A DNA stretch of 64,000 nt, taken from assembly GCA_947088345.1 (NCBI GenBank), contig CAMUGE010000007.1, positions 1 to 64,000 on the forward strand, given 5' to 3'. Shown one piece after another: positions 42,523-52,876 of this stretch (positions are counted from its first letter, which is position 1; the number at the start of each line of letters is the position of its first letter). The notes under the pieces were generated by a model. The model ran no database searches. It worked only from the letters and a program-made list of their open reading frames with translations, and was not told the origin of the DNA. The translations under genes and the position numbers were made by a program. Source of the DNA: an uncultured Roseburia sp. GTDB taxonomy: Bacteria; Bacillota; Clostridia; Lachnospirales; Lachnospiraceae.

Positions 42523-45489
42523 TCAAAGACATTCTTCCACATATGTCTCAAACTGTTCCTGTGTCATGAGTACCTGTCTCGGCTTGGTGCCCTCTTCCGG
42601 GCCTACCACGCCTGCCTCCTCCAACTGGTCCATAATCCTTGCCGCACGGTTAAATCCAATTTTAAAATAACGCTGCAGCATACCGATCGAAGCTTTTTCT
42701 TTGTCGATCAAAAGTTTTGCCGCTTCCGCAAAATGAGCGTCCCGGCCGTCAGAATTTCCCCCGCCGTCAAGGCTTATCGTCATCCCGGCAGCCTCCGCGC
42801 TCTCCACTTTCTCCTGAATATCAGAGCTGTAGCTTCCAGGACCGTTCTCCTCTTTGATAAACCCGACGACATCATTGACTTCTTTATCGCTGACAAAAGC
42901 CCCCTGCACACGCACCGGCTTTGGCGCGCCCTGCGGGCTAAAGAGCATATCGCCCTTTCCGAGCAGTTTTTCCGCGCCTACCATATCAAGTATTGTCCTT
43001 GAATCTATGCCGGAGGTCACGGCAAACGCAATGCGGCTTGGCATATTTGCCTTAATCAGTCCTGTGATGACATTGACGGACGGGCGCTGCGTCGCAATAA
43101 TTAAGTGGATGCCGGCCGCCCTTGCAAGCTGTGCAAGACGGCAGATTGCAGCCTCAACCTCCGAGGATGCGACCATCATAAGATCCGCAAGCTCATCTAC
43201 AATAATGACAATCTGCGTCATTTTTTCCGGTTTTTCCTGCCCTTCGGCCTCGGGCAGTTCGTCTATTTTCGCATTGTAACCTTTAAAATCACGCACACTG
43301 CACGCGGCAAATTTGTTGTAGCGCTCCGTCATTTCCGCAACAGCCCAGTTTAAAGCCCCCGCCGCTTTTTTCGGATCTGTAACAACCGGGATCAGAAGAT
43401 GAGGAATCCCGTTGTACACGCTTAATTCCACTACTTTGGGGTCAATCATAATGAGTTTTACTTCATTTGGTTTTGCCTTATAGAGAATACTCATAATAAT
43501 TGTATTGATGCAGACAGATTTACCGGCGCCTGTTGCGCCCGCAATTAAAAGGTGCGGCATTTTTGCAATATCTGTTACAACGACATTCCCCCCAATATCA
43601 CGGCCCACGGCAACCGCAATCTTTGAAACGTGAGATTGAAATTCCTCCGACTCCACAAGCTCGCGAAATGACACCATGACTGTCTCTTTGTTCGGAACTT
43701 CAATGCCGATCGCAGCTTTTCCGGGAATCGGCGCCTCCATACGAATATCTGTCGCTGCAAGATTCAGCTTGATATCATCCGTAAGATTAACAATCTTATG
43801 CACTTTTACGCCCATCTCCGGTGAAAGTTCATAGCGTGTCACCGACGGGCCGCAGCTGATATTTGTAATCGTTACATTGACACCGAAATTTTTCAGTGTC
43901 TGCTGTAATTTCATCGCCGTTTCTTTCAAATGCTGTTTCGAATCTCCTGATTTTCGAGACGGTTTTTTTAAAAGTTTCGGTGACGGCAGCAGATAGGGGC
44001 GAGGCGGGACAGGCTCTGCCGCTGTCTCCTTTTCGATTTCTTCCGTCTCTGTCCCCGGGCGCATCTCCCAAACACTCTGCTCTCCATTGCCGTTCGCCAG
44101 AACATGTTCCTCCGCCGCTGTCTCCGGACGGTCTGCTCGCGCGTCTTCCATGGCAAATTGATTTGCCCGCTGAATCAGCGCATCTCCAGTCTCCTCATAA
44201 ACAGATTTTGGAGTTTCCGGCTTTGCATAACCAAAACCCGTCATCTCTTCTTTGAGCAGCCGTTCCAATTCGTCATCAGACATCATCCCGTCGTCTGCCT
44301 GCATGGAATCCTTTGCATGCCCAAGCGGCGATAACTCAACGGTATGTGCGATAACTCCCTGCGGCAGATCCTCGTGCTCCCGCGTCTGCCTGCCAGACAG
44401 CGCCTGCGTTGAAGCTGCAGACAAATCCTGCGAATCCAAACGCGCCAGATCTAGAGAATCTGCAATACCAAATGGTGCAGGATTTGCATCCGGCGGTAAT
44501 ATCGGCGGTACAATGATCGTATTTGTAATCTGCTCCGGCTCTTGCTCGATTACCGGTTCAACCGGAATCCGGAGCGCTTCTGCGATCTGCGGCATCTCCA
44601 GATTCGCATCCTCAATCGAAATTTCATTGATATCGTCTGACCTGACTTTTGGCTGTTCCGGAACGATTGTGATATCAACCGAGACGCCGGAGGCCTTTTT
44701 ATCCATACGGCGTGCTGCGATCTCCCTCTTTGGGCCTGCCTGTTTTTCTTCGTACATCCGCGCCTGCTCTTCTCGCTTTTGCCGCTCTTCCTCCCGTCTT
44801 TGCCGCTGTTCTTCTTTTAACAGTTCGCGTTCTTCCCTGCGGATTCTGGCATATTCACGATGGCGCTCATTTTCGTATTTCGCGGATTCATAGACTTTCC
44901 GGCTGCCTTTTTCCATCCAGCGCAGTGCTGAACGCTCTGTTAAAAGCACCAGTGATATAATAAGTATGACAATATCAATCACATAAGAACCCAGAACACC
45001 AAAATTAGGCATAATCAGATTCAGCAAAAAACCTCCGATGATACCGCCGCTTATTTTATGTTCCTTACTATAATGATATGATTCTATTGTTGCCATCGGC
45101 GTATCACCGGAAACAGCAAGCGCAATAAACATGCATAAAAACGCAACAAACAAAAACCCGGCTACAATTTTCACTGTTGCAACCGCGCTTCCTCTGTTTG
45201 ACACTGCAAAAAACGTACCCACTAAGAAAACAACTGGAAATATGTATGCAAGCATTCCGAACACGCCAAAGAAAAAAGAACTGACTGCATTTCCAATTTT
45301 GCCGCCAACACCGAAATTACTGATAAACAGCAAAACGGATACTGCGACTACCATCCATAAGATAATTTCAACGGCAAATACTTCATCTTGTTTTCTGGCA
45401 GATGACCTTCCCGTTTTTTTCGCTCCCGTTTTTCCACGGGCAGCGCTGCCCTTAGATCCCGCCGGACTTTTTCTTTTTCCCTCTGCCAC
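42523..45489 (-). CDS. ftsK: DNA translocase FtsK/SpoIIIE
   Basis: A 988-residue septal DNA pump. Four to five N-terminal membrane helices (about residues 35-180), a charged Arg/Glu helix near 190-240, a long variable acidic linker, then the motor: [19 protein letters not shown] (Walker A), [14 protein letters not shown] (Walker B), [14 protein letters not shown], and the C-terminal gamma winged helix ([24 protein letters not shown]) that reads orienting sequences. The start is GTG 45489, preceded by GGGGAGG. In spore-formers this protein also moves DNA into the forespore. It follows uppP by 19 bp. Confidence 0.97.
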   Translation of the reverse strand: MAEGKRKSPAGSKGSAARGKTGAKKTGRSSARKQDEVFAVEIILWMVVAVSVLLFISNFGVGGKIGNAVSSFFFGVFGMLAYIFPVVFLVGTFFAVSNRGSAVATVKIVAGFLFVAFLCMFIALAVSGDTPMATIESYHYSKEHKISGGIIGGFLLNLIMPNFGVLGSYVIDIVILIISLVLLTERSALRWMEKGSRKVYESAKYENERHREYARIRREERELLKEEQRQRREEERQKREEQARMYEEKQAGPKREIAARRMDKKASGVSVDITIVPEQPKVRSDDINEISIEDANLEMPQIAEALRIPVEPVIEQEPEQITNTIIVPPILPPDANPAPFGIADSLDLARLDSQDLSAASTQALSGRQTREHEDLPQGVIAHTVELSPLGHAKDSMQADDGMMSDDELERLLKEEMTGFGYAKPETPKSVYEETGDALIQRANQFAMEDARADRPETAAEEHVLANGNGEQSVWEMRPGTETEEIEKETAAEPVPPRPYLLPSPKLLKKPSRKSGDSKQHLKETAMKLQQTLKNFGVNVTITNISCGPSVTRYELSPEMGVKVHKIVNLTDDIKLNLAATDIRMEAPIPGKAAIGIEVPNKETVMVSFRELVESEEFQSHVSKIAVAVGRDIGGNVVVTDIAKMPHLLIAGATGAGKSVCINTIIMSILYKAKPNEVKLIMIDPKVVELSVYNGIPHLLIPVVTDPKKAAGALNWAVAEMTERYNKFAACSVRDFKGYNAKIDELPEAEGQEKPEKMTQIVIIVDELADLMMVASSEVEAAICRLAQLARAAGIHLIIATQRPSVNVITGLIKANMPSRIAFAVTSGIDSRTILDMVGAEKLLGKGDMLFSPQGAPKPVRVQGAFVSDKEVNDVVGFIKEENGPGSYSSDIQEKVESAEAAGMTISLDGGGNSDGRDAHFAEAAKLLIDKEKASIGMLQRYFKIGFNRAARIMDQLEEAGVVGPEEGTKPRQVLMTQEQFETYVEECL

Positions 45490-45508
45490 GATTTATTCCT
45501 CCCCGGTT

Positions 45509-46390
45509 TTATACCGCCGTATAAAAAAAAGCACAAATTGAGACAATACCTACAAGCAGACAATATACGGCAAAATATGTAAATTTCTTTTTCCGCACAA
45601 TGACCAGCATGGTCCTGATACAGATATAACCGACGACAGCTGCAATCAGCATACCGACCACATAATAGAGAATCTCTATGCTTGTAACCTGTACACCGGA
45701 AAAATCGGAAAGCTCAAGCACCAATGCGCCAAGCACAGCCGGAATCGACATAATAAAAGAATATTTCACCGCAAAATTACGGTTAAATCCGCACAGCAGA
45801 CATGCCGTCACTGTGGTTCCGGAACGCGACAGTCCGGGAAGCGTCGCGATGCCCTGCGCAATACCGATACTAAATGCATTTGTATAAGTAGCCCCTTTTG
45901 GCAACTTCGCCCCGTCGCTCAGCCTGTCCGAGAGAAACAGCAGCGCCGCTGTAACAATGAGGCAGATTCCCGGTACGATCAGAAGCGCCGACGCTTTTTC
46001 TACGACGTCTTTTCCGATAAACCCGATGATCCCGGTCGGTATCGTCGATACGATGACCAGCATCACAAACTTTCGATAACTGTTGTTTACAATCCTGCGG
46101 TAAGGTCCCTTTTCCTCTTGCGCAAGATTTTTAAAAAATGTGACGGCATTGATAAAAGCGTCTCCGACGATACAGCATCCCTCCACGATCATCCTGCCGA
46201 TTTCTTTGTAATAGGCAACACAGATCGCAATCAGCGTCCCTACATGGAGCAGAACATCAAAGAGCATCCCGGTTTCAGTATCCGCGTCAAATAAAATCTG
46301 ATACAGTGCAAGATGACCCGAACTGCTGACTGGTAAAAATTCCGTCAATCCCTGAATAATCCCCATAACAATTGCCTGTAATAATGACAT
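45509..46390 (-). CDS. uppP: Undecaprenyl-diphosphatase UppP
   Basis: A 293-residue polytopic membrane phosphatase that recycles the undecaprenyl carrier; its overproduction gives bacitracin resistance. Both BacA motifs are present: QGLTEFLPVSSSGHLAL near residue 14 and LPGLSRSGTTV near 185. GGAGG precedes the ATG and a good promoter lies at 46437-46465. Length is a little above E. coli UppP (273) because of an extra charged loop near residue 85. Confidence 0.96.
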   Translation of the reverse strand: MSLLQAIVMGIIQGLTEFLPVSSSGHLALYQILFDADTETGMLFDVLLHVGTLIAICVAYYKEIGRMIVEGCCIVGDAFINAVTFFKNLAQEEKGPYRRIVNNSYRKFVMLVIVSTIPTGIIGFIGKDVVEKASALLIVPGICLIVTAALLFLSDRLSDGAKLPKGATYTNAFSIGIAQGIATLPGLSRSGTTVTACLLCGFNRNFAVKYSFIMSIPAVLGALVLELSDFSGVQVTSIEILYYVVGMLIAAVVGYICIRTMLVIVRKKKFTYFAVYCLLVGIVSICAFFYTAV

Positions 46391-46436
46391 AGCTGCCTCC
46401 GTTCTTTTGTGTTACTTCATACGGAAAAACCCAATG

Positions 46437-46465
46437 ATTTTATTATTTTATCATATCCGGGGCAA
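46437..46465 (-). promoter_or_regulatory. Sigma A promoter of uppP-ftsK
   Basis: On the minus strand TTGCCC (46460-46465), 17-bp spacer, TAAAAT (46437-46442), about 45 bp before the uppP start. Confidence 0.65.
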
Positions 46466-46512
46466 AATGTCATTAAGAGGTTTTTAAAATAATATTAAAC
46501 AAAAATTACATC

Positions 46513-47184
46513 TTATTTTTTTTGCCTGATCAGTTCATGCAGCTTTAAAAAAGCTTTGTCTATCCCGCCTACTTCGTCAATCAAATGTTCTTCTACAGCC
46601 TCCCTGCCGACTAAGATTGTTCCAAGATCTTTTGTCATTATCCCGGTATTCATCATCAGCTCCTCAAGACGTTTCTCGTTTGCTTTTGAATGCGTGCTGA
46701 TAAACGTTAAAATACGATCCTGCATCTGTTTGAAATAATCGTAGGTCGGCTGAGCGCCAATCACCGTTCCGCTCATACGAACCGGATGTATCACCATAGT
46801 CCCGGACGGCACAATAAACGAATAATTTGTGGATACCGCAAGCGGTACGCCAATTGAATGGCTGCCTCCAAGTACAAGCGATACGGTTGGCTTGCTGATC
46901 GAAGCAACCATCTCGGCAATTGCAAGTCCGCTCTCCACATCCCCCCCTACTGTATTGAGCAAAAGTAAAAGTCCGTCAATATGCGGGCTGTCTTCAATCT
47001 CCGCCAGCTTTGGCAGTACATGTTCATATTTCGTTGTCTTTGTAGAAGCCGGCAGGCAGTCATGCCCTTCCACTTCGCCGATAATCGTCAACAGTGAAAC
47101 TTTACTGTTCTCCCTGTCATTTTTTAAATCAATCTGACCAAACTCTTTTATCATTTCGTTTTTTACTTCCTGTTTTTCAGCCAT
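46513..47184 (-). CDS. tepA: ClpP-fold protease TepA-like
   Basis: A 223-residue ClpP/crotonase-superfamily serine protease of the YmfB/TepA type. The nucleophile Ser lies in LVLGGSHSIGVPLAVS and the His in GTMVIHPVRMSG, after IDGLLLLLNTVGGDVESGLAIAEMV. Bacillus TepA was linked to protein export and degrades some small spore proteins. The ATG at 47184 has AGAGGG 7 nt upstream. Closeness to ftsK mirrors the ymfB-spoIIIE neighbourhood of Bacillus. Confidence 0.92.
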   Translation of the reverse strand: MAEKQEVKNEMIKEFGQIDLKNDRENSKVSLLTIIGEVEGHDCLPASTKTTKYEHVLPKLAEIEDSPHIDGLLLLLNTVGGDVESGLAIAEMVASISKPTVSLVLGGSHSIGVPLAVSTNYSFIVPSGTMVIHPVRMSGTVIGAQPTYDYFKQMQDRILTFISTHSKANEKRLEELMMNTGIMTKDLGTILVGREAVEEHLIDEVGGIDKAFLKLHELIRQKK

Positions 47185-47231
47185 AATAATCCCTCTTTCC
47201 ATCTCTATTTTTTCACAGTGCAAAATACTGC

Positions 47232-47276
47232 GAAAAAAGAAACAGGACACTTATTCCGGTTAAGCATCCTGTCTCT
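47232..47276 (-). terminator. Terminator of glgA
   Basis: On the minus strand ACAGGATGCTTA, loop ACCGGAA, TAAGTGTCCTGT, then TTCTTTTTT. It overlaps the 5' flank of tepA. Confidence 0.8.
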
Positions 47277-47309
47277 AGTATTTGTGAAAAGAAAGTATTT
47301 ATACATGAA

Positions 47310-48761
47310 TTAACAGCCAAGCAGATAATTATAAAGTCCTTCGTAACGGAATTTGGAACTGCTCCAGGAATAGTCGTTTGCCATTCCACGGTCAACCATC
47401 TGATTCCACTGTTTCTTGCGGTCAAAGAAAATATGTTTGGAGTAATTAATAACGGAAAGCATCTCATCTCCATTGTAATTTTGGAATGAAAAACCGTCTC
47501 CTGTATTTTCGTATTCGTTAAACGCCTTTACGGTATCTTTCAATCCTCCTGTCTCACGCACGATCGGCACCGTACCATAGCGGAATGAAATCAGCTGTGT
47601 CAGTCCGCACGGCTCAAAGCGGGACGGCATTAAGAAAGCGTCCGCAGCCGCATACAATTTGTGTGCAAGGTCATCCGAATAACAGATATTCGCCGAAACC
47701 CTGTCACCGTATTTCCATGCATAATGGCGGAACATATTCTCATACTGCGGATCTCCTGTTCCGATTACAACAAGCTGCGTATAGTCGTCCACAATGCCAT
47801 TGATTGCATAGTTAATCAAATCAAGACCTTTTTGGTCGGTCAGACGCGAAATCAAGCCGATCATGTATTTCTTCTTGTCTACCGCAAGGCCGAGATCCTC
47901 CTGCAGACGCGTTTTGTTCATAAACTTCTTCTTGCGGAATGTGTCTGCATTGTAGTTGGTATAAATCTTAGAATCCGTATCCGGATTATATACGTTGTAG
48001 TCAATACCGTTCACAATTCCCTGCATATCGAAATGTCTCGCAGCCAGAAGTCCGTTCAGACCTTCCCCGTAAAAATTCGTCTGAATTTCCTCCGCATAAG
48101 TATCACTGACTGTCGTAATATAATCTGCATAAACAAGGCCACCTTTTAACATATTGGCATCTTTCTTAAATTCCAGTTTATCCGGTGTAAAAAGACATTT
48201 GGAAAAACCGGTCAGACCCTGCATGGTCTTTACATCCCAGACTCCCTGAAACTTTAAGTTATGGATCGTCATAATTGATTTCATGCCCCAGTAGAATGAA
48301 TCTGCCTGAAACTCATTTTTCAGATAAACCGGGATCAATCCGGTCTGCCAATCGTGACAGTGGATTAAATCCGGTCTGAAATCAATATGTTTTAACATGG
48401 AGAGCACGGCTTTGTCAAAAAAACAGAACTTTTCGATATCATAGCGCATATCGCCGTAGGGTACGGCACAGTTAAAATATTCCTGATTATCAATGTAATA
48501 ATAGGTAATACCGTCCAGAACATATCTTAAAATACCAACATATTTATTTTTAATGTAATTTCCGGCATCCATATAAAAATGAGCCACATATTCAAACTGA
48601 TTGCGGTACTGTTCCGGGATGCAGCTGTAATTCGGAATGACAACGCGTACATCCCACTCTTCTTTGTAAAACTCTTTCGGCAAAGCGCCGCATACATCGG
48701 CAAGTCCGCCCGTTTTAATAAAGGGCACGCATTCCGATGCGGCAAAAAGTATCTTTTTCAT
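47310..48761 (-). CDS. glgA: Glycogen synthase (ADP-glucose)
   Basis: A 483-residue GT5 glycosyltransferase that extends alpha-1,4-glucan with ADP-glucose. The N-terminal FAASECVPFIKTGGLADVCGALP binds ADP-glucose (KxGGL); HCHDWQTGLIPVYLK, GIDYNVYNPDTD and the C-terminal PSRFEPCGLTQLISFRYGT (catalytic Glu) are family motifs. AGGAGG precedes the ATG. It is a single-gene unit with its own terminator; the other glg genes are not here. Confidence 0.97.
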   Translation of the reverse strand: MKKILFAASECVPFIKTGGLADVCGALPKEFYKEEWDVRVVIPNYSCIPEQYRNQFEYVAHFYMDAGNYIKNKYVGILRYVLDGITYYYIDNQEYFNCAVPYGDMRYDIEKFCFFDKAVLSMLKHIDFRPDLIHCHDWQTGLIPVYLKNEFQADSFYWGMKSIMTIHNLKFQGVWDVKTMQGLTGFSKCLFTPDKLEFKKDANMLKGGLVYADYITTVSDTYAEEIQTNFYGEGLNGLLAARHFDMQGIVNGIDYNVYNPDTDSKIYTNYNADTFRKKKFMNKTRLQEDLGLAVDKKKYMIGLISRLTDQKGLDLINYAINGIVDDYTQLVVIGTGDPQYENMFRHYAWKYGDRVSANICYSDDLAHKLYAAADAFLMPSRFEPCGLTQLISFRYGTVPIVRETGGLKDTVKAFNEYENTGDGFSFQNYNGDEMLSVINYSKHIFFDRKKQWNQMVDRGMANDYSWSSSKFRYEGLYNYLLGC

Positions 48762-48827
48762 TGCAAATCCTCCTGCTTATTCATGGTAATAGAAAGCCTG
48801 CGATACATACTTCCTATTTTTGTTTGA

Positions 48828-48859
48828 CAATAGAAAGACGTAAGGCTTACATTCTATTG
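48828..48859 (-). terminator. Candidate terminator of yebC
   Basis: On the minus strand CAATAGAA ... TTCTATTG with an inner GTAAG/CTTAC pairing forms a 12-13 bp interrupted stem just after the yebC stop; the following run is A/T-rich but not a clean T-run. Likely terminator, possibly weak. Confidence 0.5.
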
Positions 48860-48862
48860 TAT

Positions 48863-49591
48863 CTACTCGTCCCAGTTGTGATATACCTGCTGGACATCAT
48901 CATCTTCATCCAGTAAATCCAGAATACGGTTAATATTTGTCAAGTCTTCCTCCGCCGTCAGTTCTACGTAGTTCTGTGGAATCATTGTCACTTCGGCCTG
49001 TGCCATAGGGATTCCTGCCTCTTCCACACAGGCTCTGACTTTCTCAAAATCATCCGGTGCGGTCAGGATCTCAAAACTGTCCTCTTCCTCTGAAAAATCT
49101 TCCGCACCCGCATCCAGTACCAGCATCATCAGATCGTCCGCTTCCATCTCACATTCTTCTTTTGCAAGGATAATCTGCCCTTTCTCGTCAAACATATAGG
49201 AGACGCATCCCTGCGTACCGATACTGCCGTGCCCTTTTGTGAATGCGTTTCTCACATTGGCCGCCGTTCGGTTTTTATTGTCTGTCAAACATCGCACAAT
49301 AATTGCCGTACCGCTGGGGCCGTATCCTTCATAAGTACAAAATTCATAATTTACGGCATTACCGTCGCCGGAAGCTTTTTTTATGCCGCGCTCAATTGTT
49401 TCGTTTGGCATATTATTAGCTTTTGCCTTTGTGATCACCTGTGCTAATTTAAAGTTATTGGCCGGGTCCGGTCCGCCTTCTTTCACGGCAACCGCAATCT
49501 CCCTTCCAATCACTGTAAAAATCTTTCCCTTTGCCGCATCATTTTTTTCTTTCTTGTGTTTGATATTGGCAAATTTTGAATGTCCTGACAT
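48863..49591 (-). CDS. yebC: YebC/PmpR-family protein
   Basis: A 242-residue conserved protein. The N-terminal MSGHSKFANIKHKKEKNDAA and the central GYGPSGTAIIVRCLTDNKNRT are diagnostic. Members were first described as transcriptional regulators; recent work links YebC to relief of ribosome stalling at proline runs, so the role is unsettled. GGAG precedes the ATG and a good promoter lies at 49637-49665. Monocistronic between glgA and the 155-nt repeat. Confidence 0.96.
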   Translation of the reverse strand: MSGHSKFANIKHKKEKNDAAKGKIFTVIGREIAVAVKEGGPDPANNFKLAQVITKAKANNMPNETIERGIKKASGDGNAVNYEFCTYEGYGPSGTAIIVRCLTDNKNRTAANVRNAFTKGHGSIGTQGCVSYMFDEKGQIILAKEECEMEADDLMMLVLDAGAEDFSEEEDSFEILTAPDDFEKVRACVEEAGIPMAQAEVTMIPQNYVELTAEEDLTNINRILDLLDEDDDVQQVYHNWDE

Positions 49592-49636
49592 AACTGCTTC
49601 TCCGTTCTTTCCAGTAATAATTTCTCTGATTTTCTT

Positions 49637-49665
49637 ATTTTATCACGCAATGCCGCATCCTGCAA
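49637..49665 (-). promoter_or_regulatory. Sigma A promoter of yebC
   Basis: On the minus strand TTGCAG (49660-49665), 17-bp spacer, TAAAAT (49637-49642). It starts 16 bp from the edge of the 155-nt repeat. Confidence 0.68.
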
Positions 49666-49681
49666 GATGAAACAGGAGTAT

Positions 49682-49836
49682 TAGTGTGAAAAATCAGCTC
49701 AATAGCTGATTTTATCACACGGCTATTTGTGCCGAGAACGTCACAAATAAGCCCTGATCCGACAAGAGAAACTGCATTCGCAGATTTCTCCTGCGGTTCC
49801 TCGAACGTAAACGTTCTCGGAATGGAGATTTTTATG
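49682..49836 (+). repeat. 155-nt structured repeat, copy 2
   Basis: Matches 37553-37707 at 152 of 155 positions. Two of the three differences are in the 4-nt loop of the first hairpin (CAAT instead of TGAT) and the third lies between GGAG and the ATG, so no pairing is disturbed. No plus-strand gene follows (the shared ATG opens a frame of 13 codons). It lies instead at the 3' end of the minus-strand histidine kinase, whose TAA is at 49832-49834. Read on the minus strand, the AAATCAGCT/AGCTGATTTTT stem with its T-run could terminate the chemosensory transcript. Confidence 0.8.
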
Positions 49837-52378
49837 GGCACAGATAGTTCTGTAAAATACGCATACATTCTTTAATATCAATCGGTTTTTGTATATGGGC
49901 GTTCATACCGCAGTCCAGACATTGCTGTACATCACCGGAAAACGCATCGGCCGTCATTGCAATAATCGGAAGATCCCTGTCGGAGCGCTCCAATAAGCGG
50001 ATTGCTTTTGTAGCGTCGTATCCGTTCATCACCGGCATACGAATATCCATAAGTATCGCATCATAATATCCAATTTCAGAATTTTCGAATTTTTCTACGC
50101 ACTCTTTCCCGTTTACGGCCCACTCCAGCTCTAATCCGGATGCAGAAAGGATTTCGCTTGCCACTTCCCAGTTAATCTCAATATCCTCAGCCAAAAGAAC
50201 ACGCTTTCCGGTCAGATCCACTTCCTGCATGTTATCTGTCTTTTCTTCTATCCGGCTGCTGTCCGCATATTTGATCAGGCTGTGATACAATGTGGATTTA
50301 AAAAGAGGTTTCGCTATAAAACCTTCGATTGACGATTCGCTGATTTGCTCTTCAATCTCACTCCAGTCATATGCAGAGATCAAAAAGATCGGTATGTCCA
50401 TGCCGACACACTCATGGATTTCATGGATCGTCTGCATTCCGTCCATACCAGGCATCTTCCAGTCAATTAAAACAAAATGATAGTATTGGTCTGTATTGTG
50501 GCGCTCCTTGATCATACGGACCGCCTCTCTTCCGTCGACAGTCCACTCTGCATTGACACCAAGCTCTTTGAGATTTGCAGCGGCGCTCAGACAGAGCATT
50601 TCGTTGTCATCAACTACCAGCACATTCCATGCCGGAAGAATCATTTGCTTTTCGTCATCCTTTTCACGTTTCAAATCAAGGATCACACGGAACGTACTTC
50701 CCTTTCCAAGCTCGCTTTCCAGTTCAATCGTTCCGTCCATGAGCTCGACAATCCGCCTTGTAATCGCCATGCCAAGGCCGCTTCCCATAATATGCTGTAC
50801 TTCTTCGGACTCTGCCCTGGAAAATGTATCCCATATTTTTTGCTGAAACTCCGGAGACATTCCGATTCCGTTATCCTTGACCGTAAAGTGGGTGCGGATA
50901 AATTCCTCCCCGAGCGGCGATTCCTCCTGATACAAATGAATGTCAATCCGGCCTCCCTCAGGCGTATATTTGACTGCATTTGAAAGAAGATTTAATAAAA
51001 CCTGATTAAGACGCACATCATCACATAAAACTTCTTCTACCTCTATCTTCTGGATAAAAATATCAAACAGCTGTTTTTTTTCTTCGACCTGCGGCCGCAT
51101 AATATTGACCAGATCATCCATAACATCGCGCAGAGACATCGGAACCGGATTTAATGACATTTTACCGCTTTCAATTTTGGACATATCCAGCACGTCATTG
51201 ATCAGTCCGAGCAGCTGTTTGCTGGAGAGACGTACCTTTTTGAGACAGTCTTCCGTTCGTCCGGGGTCTGTCAGATTTCTCATTGCGATTTCAGTCATTC
51301 CGATAATAGCGTTCATCGGGGTGCGTATATCGTGGCTCATGCTGGAGAGAAACTCACTTTTTGCCATACTCGCATGAAGCGCTTCCTCCCGGGCCTTATT
51401 GATTTCTATCATCTGCCTCTTCGACAGCTGATAATACAGGTAGAATATGACTGACATGGCGATCAGAATGGTTCCCGCTGAAACCGCCATACTGATCATG
51501 CGCATATTATCCAGGCCATTAATAGAAGATGTAAGAAAATTATTGGATAGTACCGACACCAGATACCAGGATGAGTTTTCGGAGATCGGCGCACAGTAAA
51601 TATGCTTTGTTTCTCCAAAAACAGAAACATTGGCCGCATAAATATTGCCGTCATGCATATTACTTTTTAATTCCTCGATATACTGTTCTGCAGTTTTTCC
51701 CTCATAATCTTCAAATTCTTCTTTGATTCGATCAAAATAATTTTCCCGGTAAGCGCCTGCGCTTCGAATAATAAAGTTTCCGTCTCTGTCAATAATATGA
51801 AAATATACGACTTCATTGCCGTCCAAAAACAGGACGTCTTTCAGATAATCCATCGGCACCCCAACAATCAACGCTACGCTCCTGCTTCCGTCGGACATTG
51901 GATATTCGGCAGCCCTGCCAAGCAAAAGCACTTTCTCATCGCCGGACGTCTTTGCCTCTGTCACAATACTGCCACTCTTATTAAGGGTCCTGATAAAATT
52001 AAACCCGCCGAACATTTCTATCTCATCCCCATAAAGGGCTTCTACACTGCCGCTTGAAGAGAGCAGGCCCATATAGGAAAAATTTCGAATTTCCGCTCCT
52101 GTCGTTAACTCTTCTATCATTTCATCGCCGTATTCCATGCTGGCCGGATTTGCACGCCGAATCATTCCCTCGACCTGTTCTAAACGCAGATTGATAATAG
52201 AGCTGAATTTCTGCTGGATCTGCGTATTCATCTCGGACATATAGATATTGCTGGTTTCCCATATTGCAACTTTTGTCCGTTTTCCCATAAAAAAGGTAAG
52301 CCAGACAAAAACAATTGCACAGACGATAATAACACTGACTACGCTGATCCCCAAAAAACGTTTCGTCTTTTTATCCAT
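49832..52378 (-). CDS. Hybrid sensor histidine kinase with two receiver domains
   Basis: An 848-residue membrane sensor. Helix 1 (about residues 8-30), an extracellular Cache-like domain (about 35-290), helix 2 (about 300-322), HisKA with the phospho-acceptor His in SHDIRTPMNAIIGM, HATPase (LLSNAVKYTPEGG, VKDNGIGMS, GSGLGMAI), then REC1 (VLVVDDNE; IDWKMPGMDG; KP) and REC2 (VLLAEDIE; LMDIRMPVMNG; KP). It lacks its own HPt domain; a free HPt protein is encoded 41 bp upstream. The phosphorelay probably runs His-Asp-HPt and on to a response regulator of the cluster. GGGGAG precedes the ATG. Confidence 0.95.
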   Translation of the reverse strand: MDKKTKRFLGISVVSVIIVCAIVFVWLTFFMGKRTKVAIWETSNIYMSEMNTQIQQKFSSIINLRLEQVEGMIRRANPASMEYGDEMIEELTTGAEIRNFSYMGLLSSSGSVEALYGDEIEMFGGFNFIRTLNKSGSIVTEAKTSGDEKVLLLGRAAEYPMSDGSRSVALIVGVPMDYLKDVLFLDGNEVVYFHIIDRDGNFIIRSAGAYRENYFDRIKEEFEDYEGKTAEQYIEELKSNMHDGNIYAANVSVFGETKHIYCAPISENSSWYLVSVLSNNFLTSSINGLDNMRMISMAVSAGTILIAMSVIFYLYYQLSKRQMIEINKAREEALHASMAKSEFLSSMSHDIRTPMNAIIGMTEIAMRNLTDPGRTEDCLKKVRLSSKQLLGLINDVLDMSKIESGKMSLNPVPMSLRDVMDDLVNIMRPQVEEKKQLFDIFIQKIEVEEVLCDDVRLNQVLLNLLSNAVKYTPEGGRIDIHLYQEESPLGEEFIRTHFTVKDNGIGMSPEFQQKIWDTFSRAESEEVQHIMGSGLGMAITRRIVELMDGTIELESELGKGSTFRVILDLKREKDDEKQMILPAWNVLVVDDNEMLCLSAAANLKELGVNAEWTVDGREAVRMIKERHNTDQYYHFVLIDWKMPGMDGMQTIHEIHECVGMDIPIFLISAYDWSEIEEQISESSIEGFIAKPLFKSTLYHSLIKYADSSRIEEKTDNMQEVDLTGKRVLLAEDIEINWEVASEILSASGLELEWAVNGKECVEKFENSEIGYYDAILMDIRMPVMNGYDATKAIRLLERSDRDLPIIAMTADAFSGDVQQCLDCGMNAHIQKPIDIKECMRILQNYLCP

Positions 52379-52419
52379 TTTTTCTCCCCTGTGAGTTTCT
52401 TAAGGATATTGCAGACCTG

Positions 52420-52773
52420 CTATTCTGCATGCTTTTCAATACATTGAATAATCGATTCCTGCACAGGCAGTATCTTTTCAAGTTCTTCTCGTGCCTCCTC
52501 CGGTTTTCCGGTGCGCAACAGATCAACAATTTGGCTGTAGGCCTCATAAATCGGCGTAATCGACAAATTTCCGGCAGTTCCTTTAATCGTATGCGTCTTT
52601 TCAATTGCACTCTGGCAATCCGCACTGTCAAAATCCACTCCTACGTAATTGACGCTAATCGCTTTGACAAAAGAGCCAAGCAGCCTGCGGTACAGCTTTT
52701 CATTGTTGTTGAGCCTTTTTAATCCCTCTTCCACATTGACTCCAAGCGTCTTTAATTCTTCCAATACATCCAT
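52420..52773 (-). CDS. Free-standing HPt phosphotransfer protein
   Basis: A 117-residue four-helix HPt protein. The phosphorylatable His lies in KTHTIKGTAGNLS (near residue 54), preceded by the usual acidic helix and followed by a Lys/Glu helix. It should carry phosphate between the receivers of the hybrid kinase and a downstream regulator. I chose the ATG at 52773, 7 nt after GGAGG. A consensus TATAAT at 52807-52812 (minus strand) may give this pair its own promoter. Confidence 0.93.
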   Translation of the reverse strand: MDVLEELKTLGVNVEEGLKRLNNNEKLYRRLLGSFVKAISVNYVGVDFDSADCQSAIEKTHTIKGTAGNLSITPIYEAYSQIVDLLRTGKPEEAREELEKILPVQESIIQCIEKHAE

Positions 52774-52876
52774 AGTTATTTCCTCCATACGCTGTTTCTT
52801 TCAGATATTATAAGAACAGACACAGAAAACTTTTGTTCCTGTGCCATTGTCCCTGTCTTTTTGCTCTTTTTTCGGT

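Noticed and set aside
52774..52876. Terminator between the receptor and HPt genes
   Set aside because: Short CACAG...CTGTG pairing exists but without a T-run; a lone TATAAT (52807-52812) has no good -35. Noted only as a possible internal promoter.
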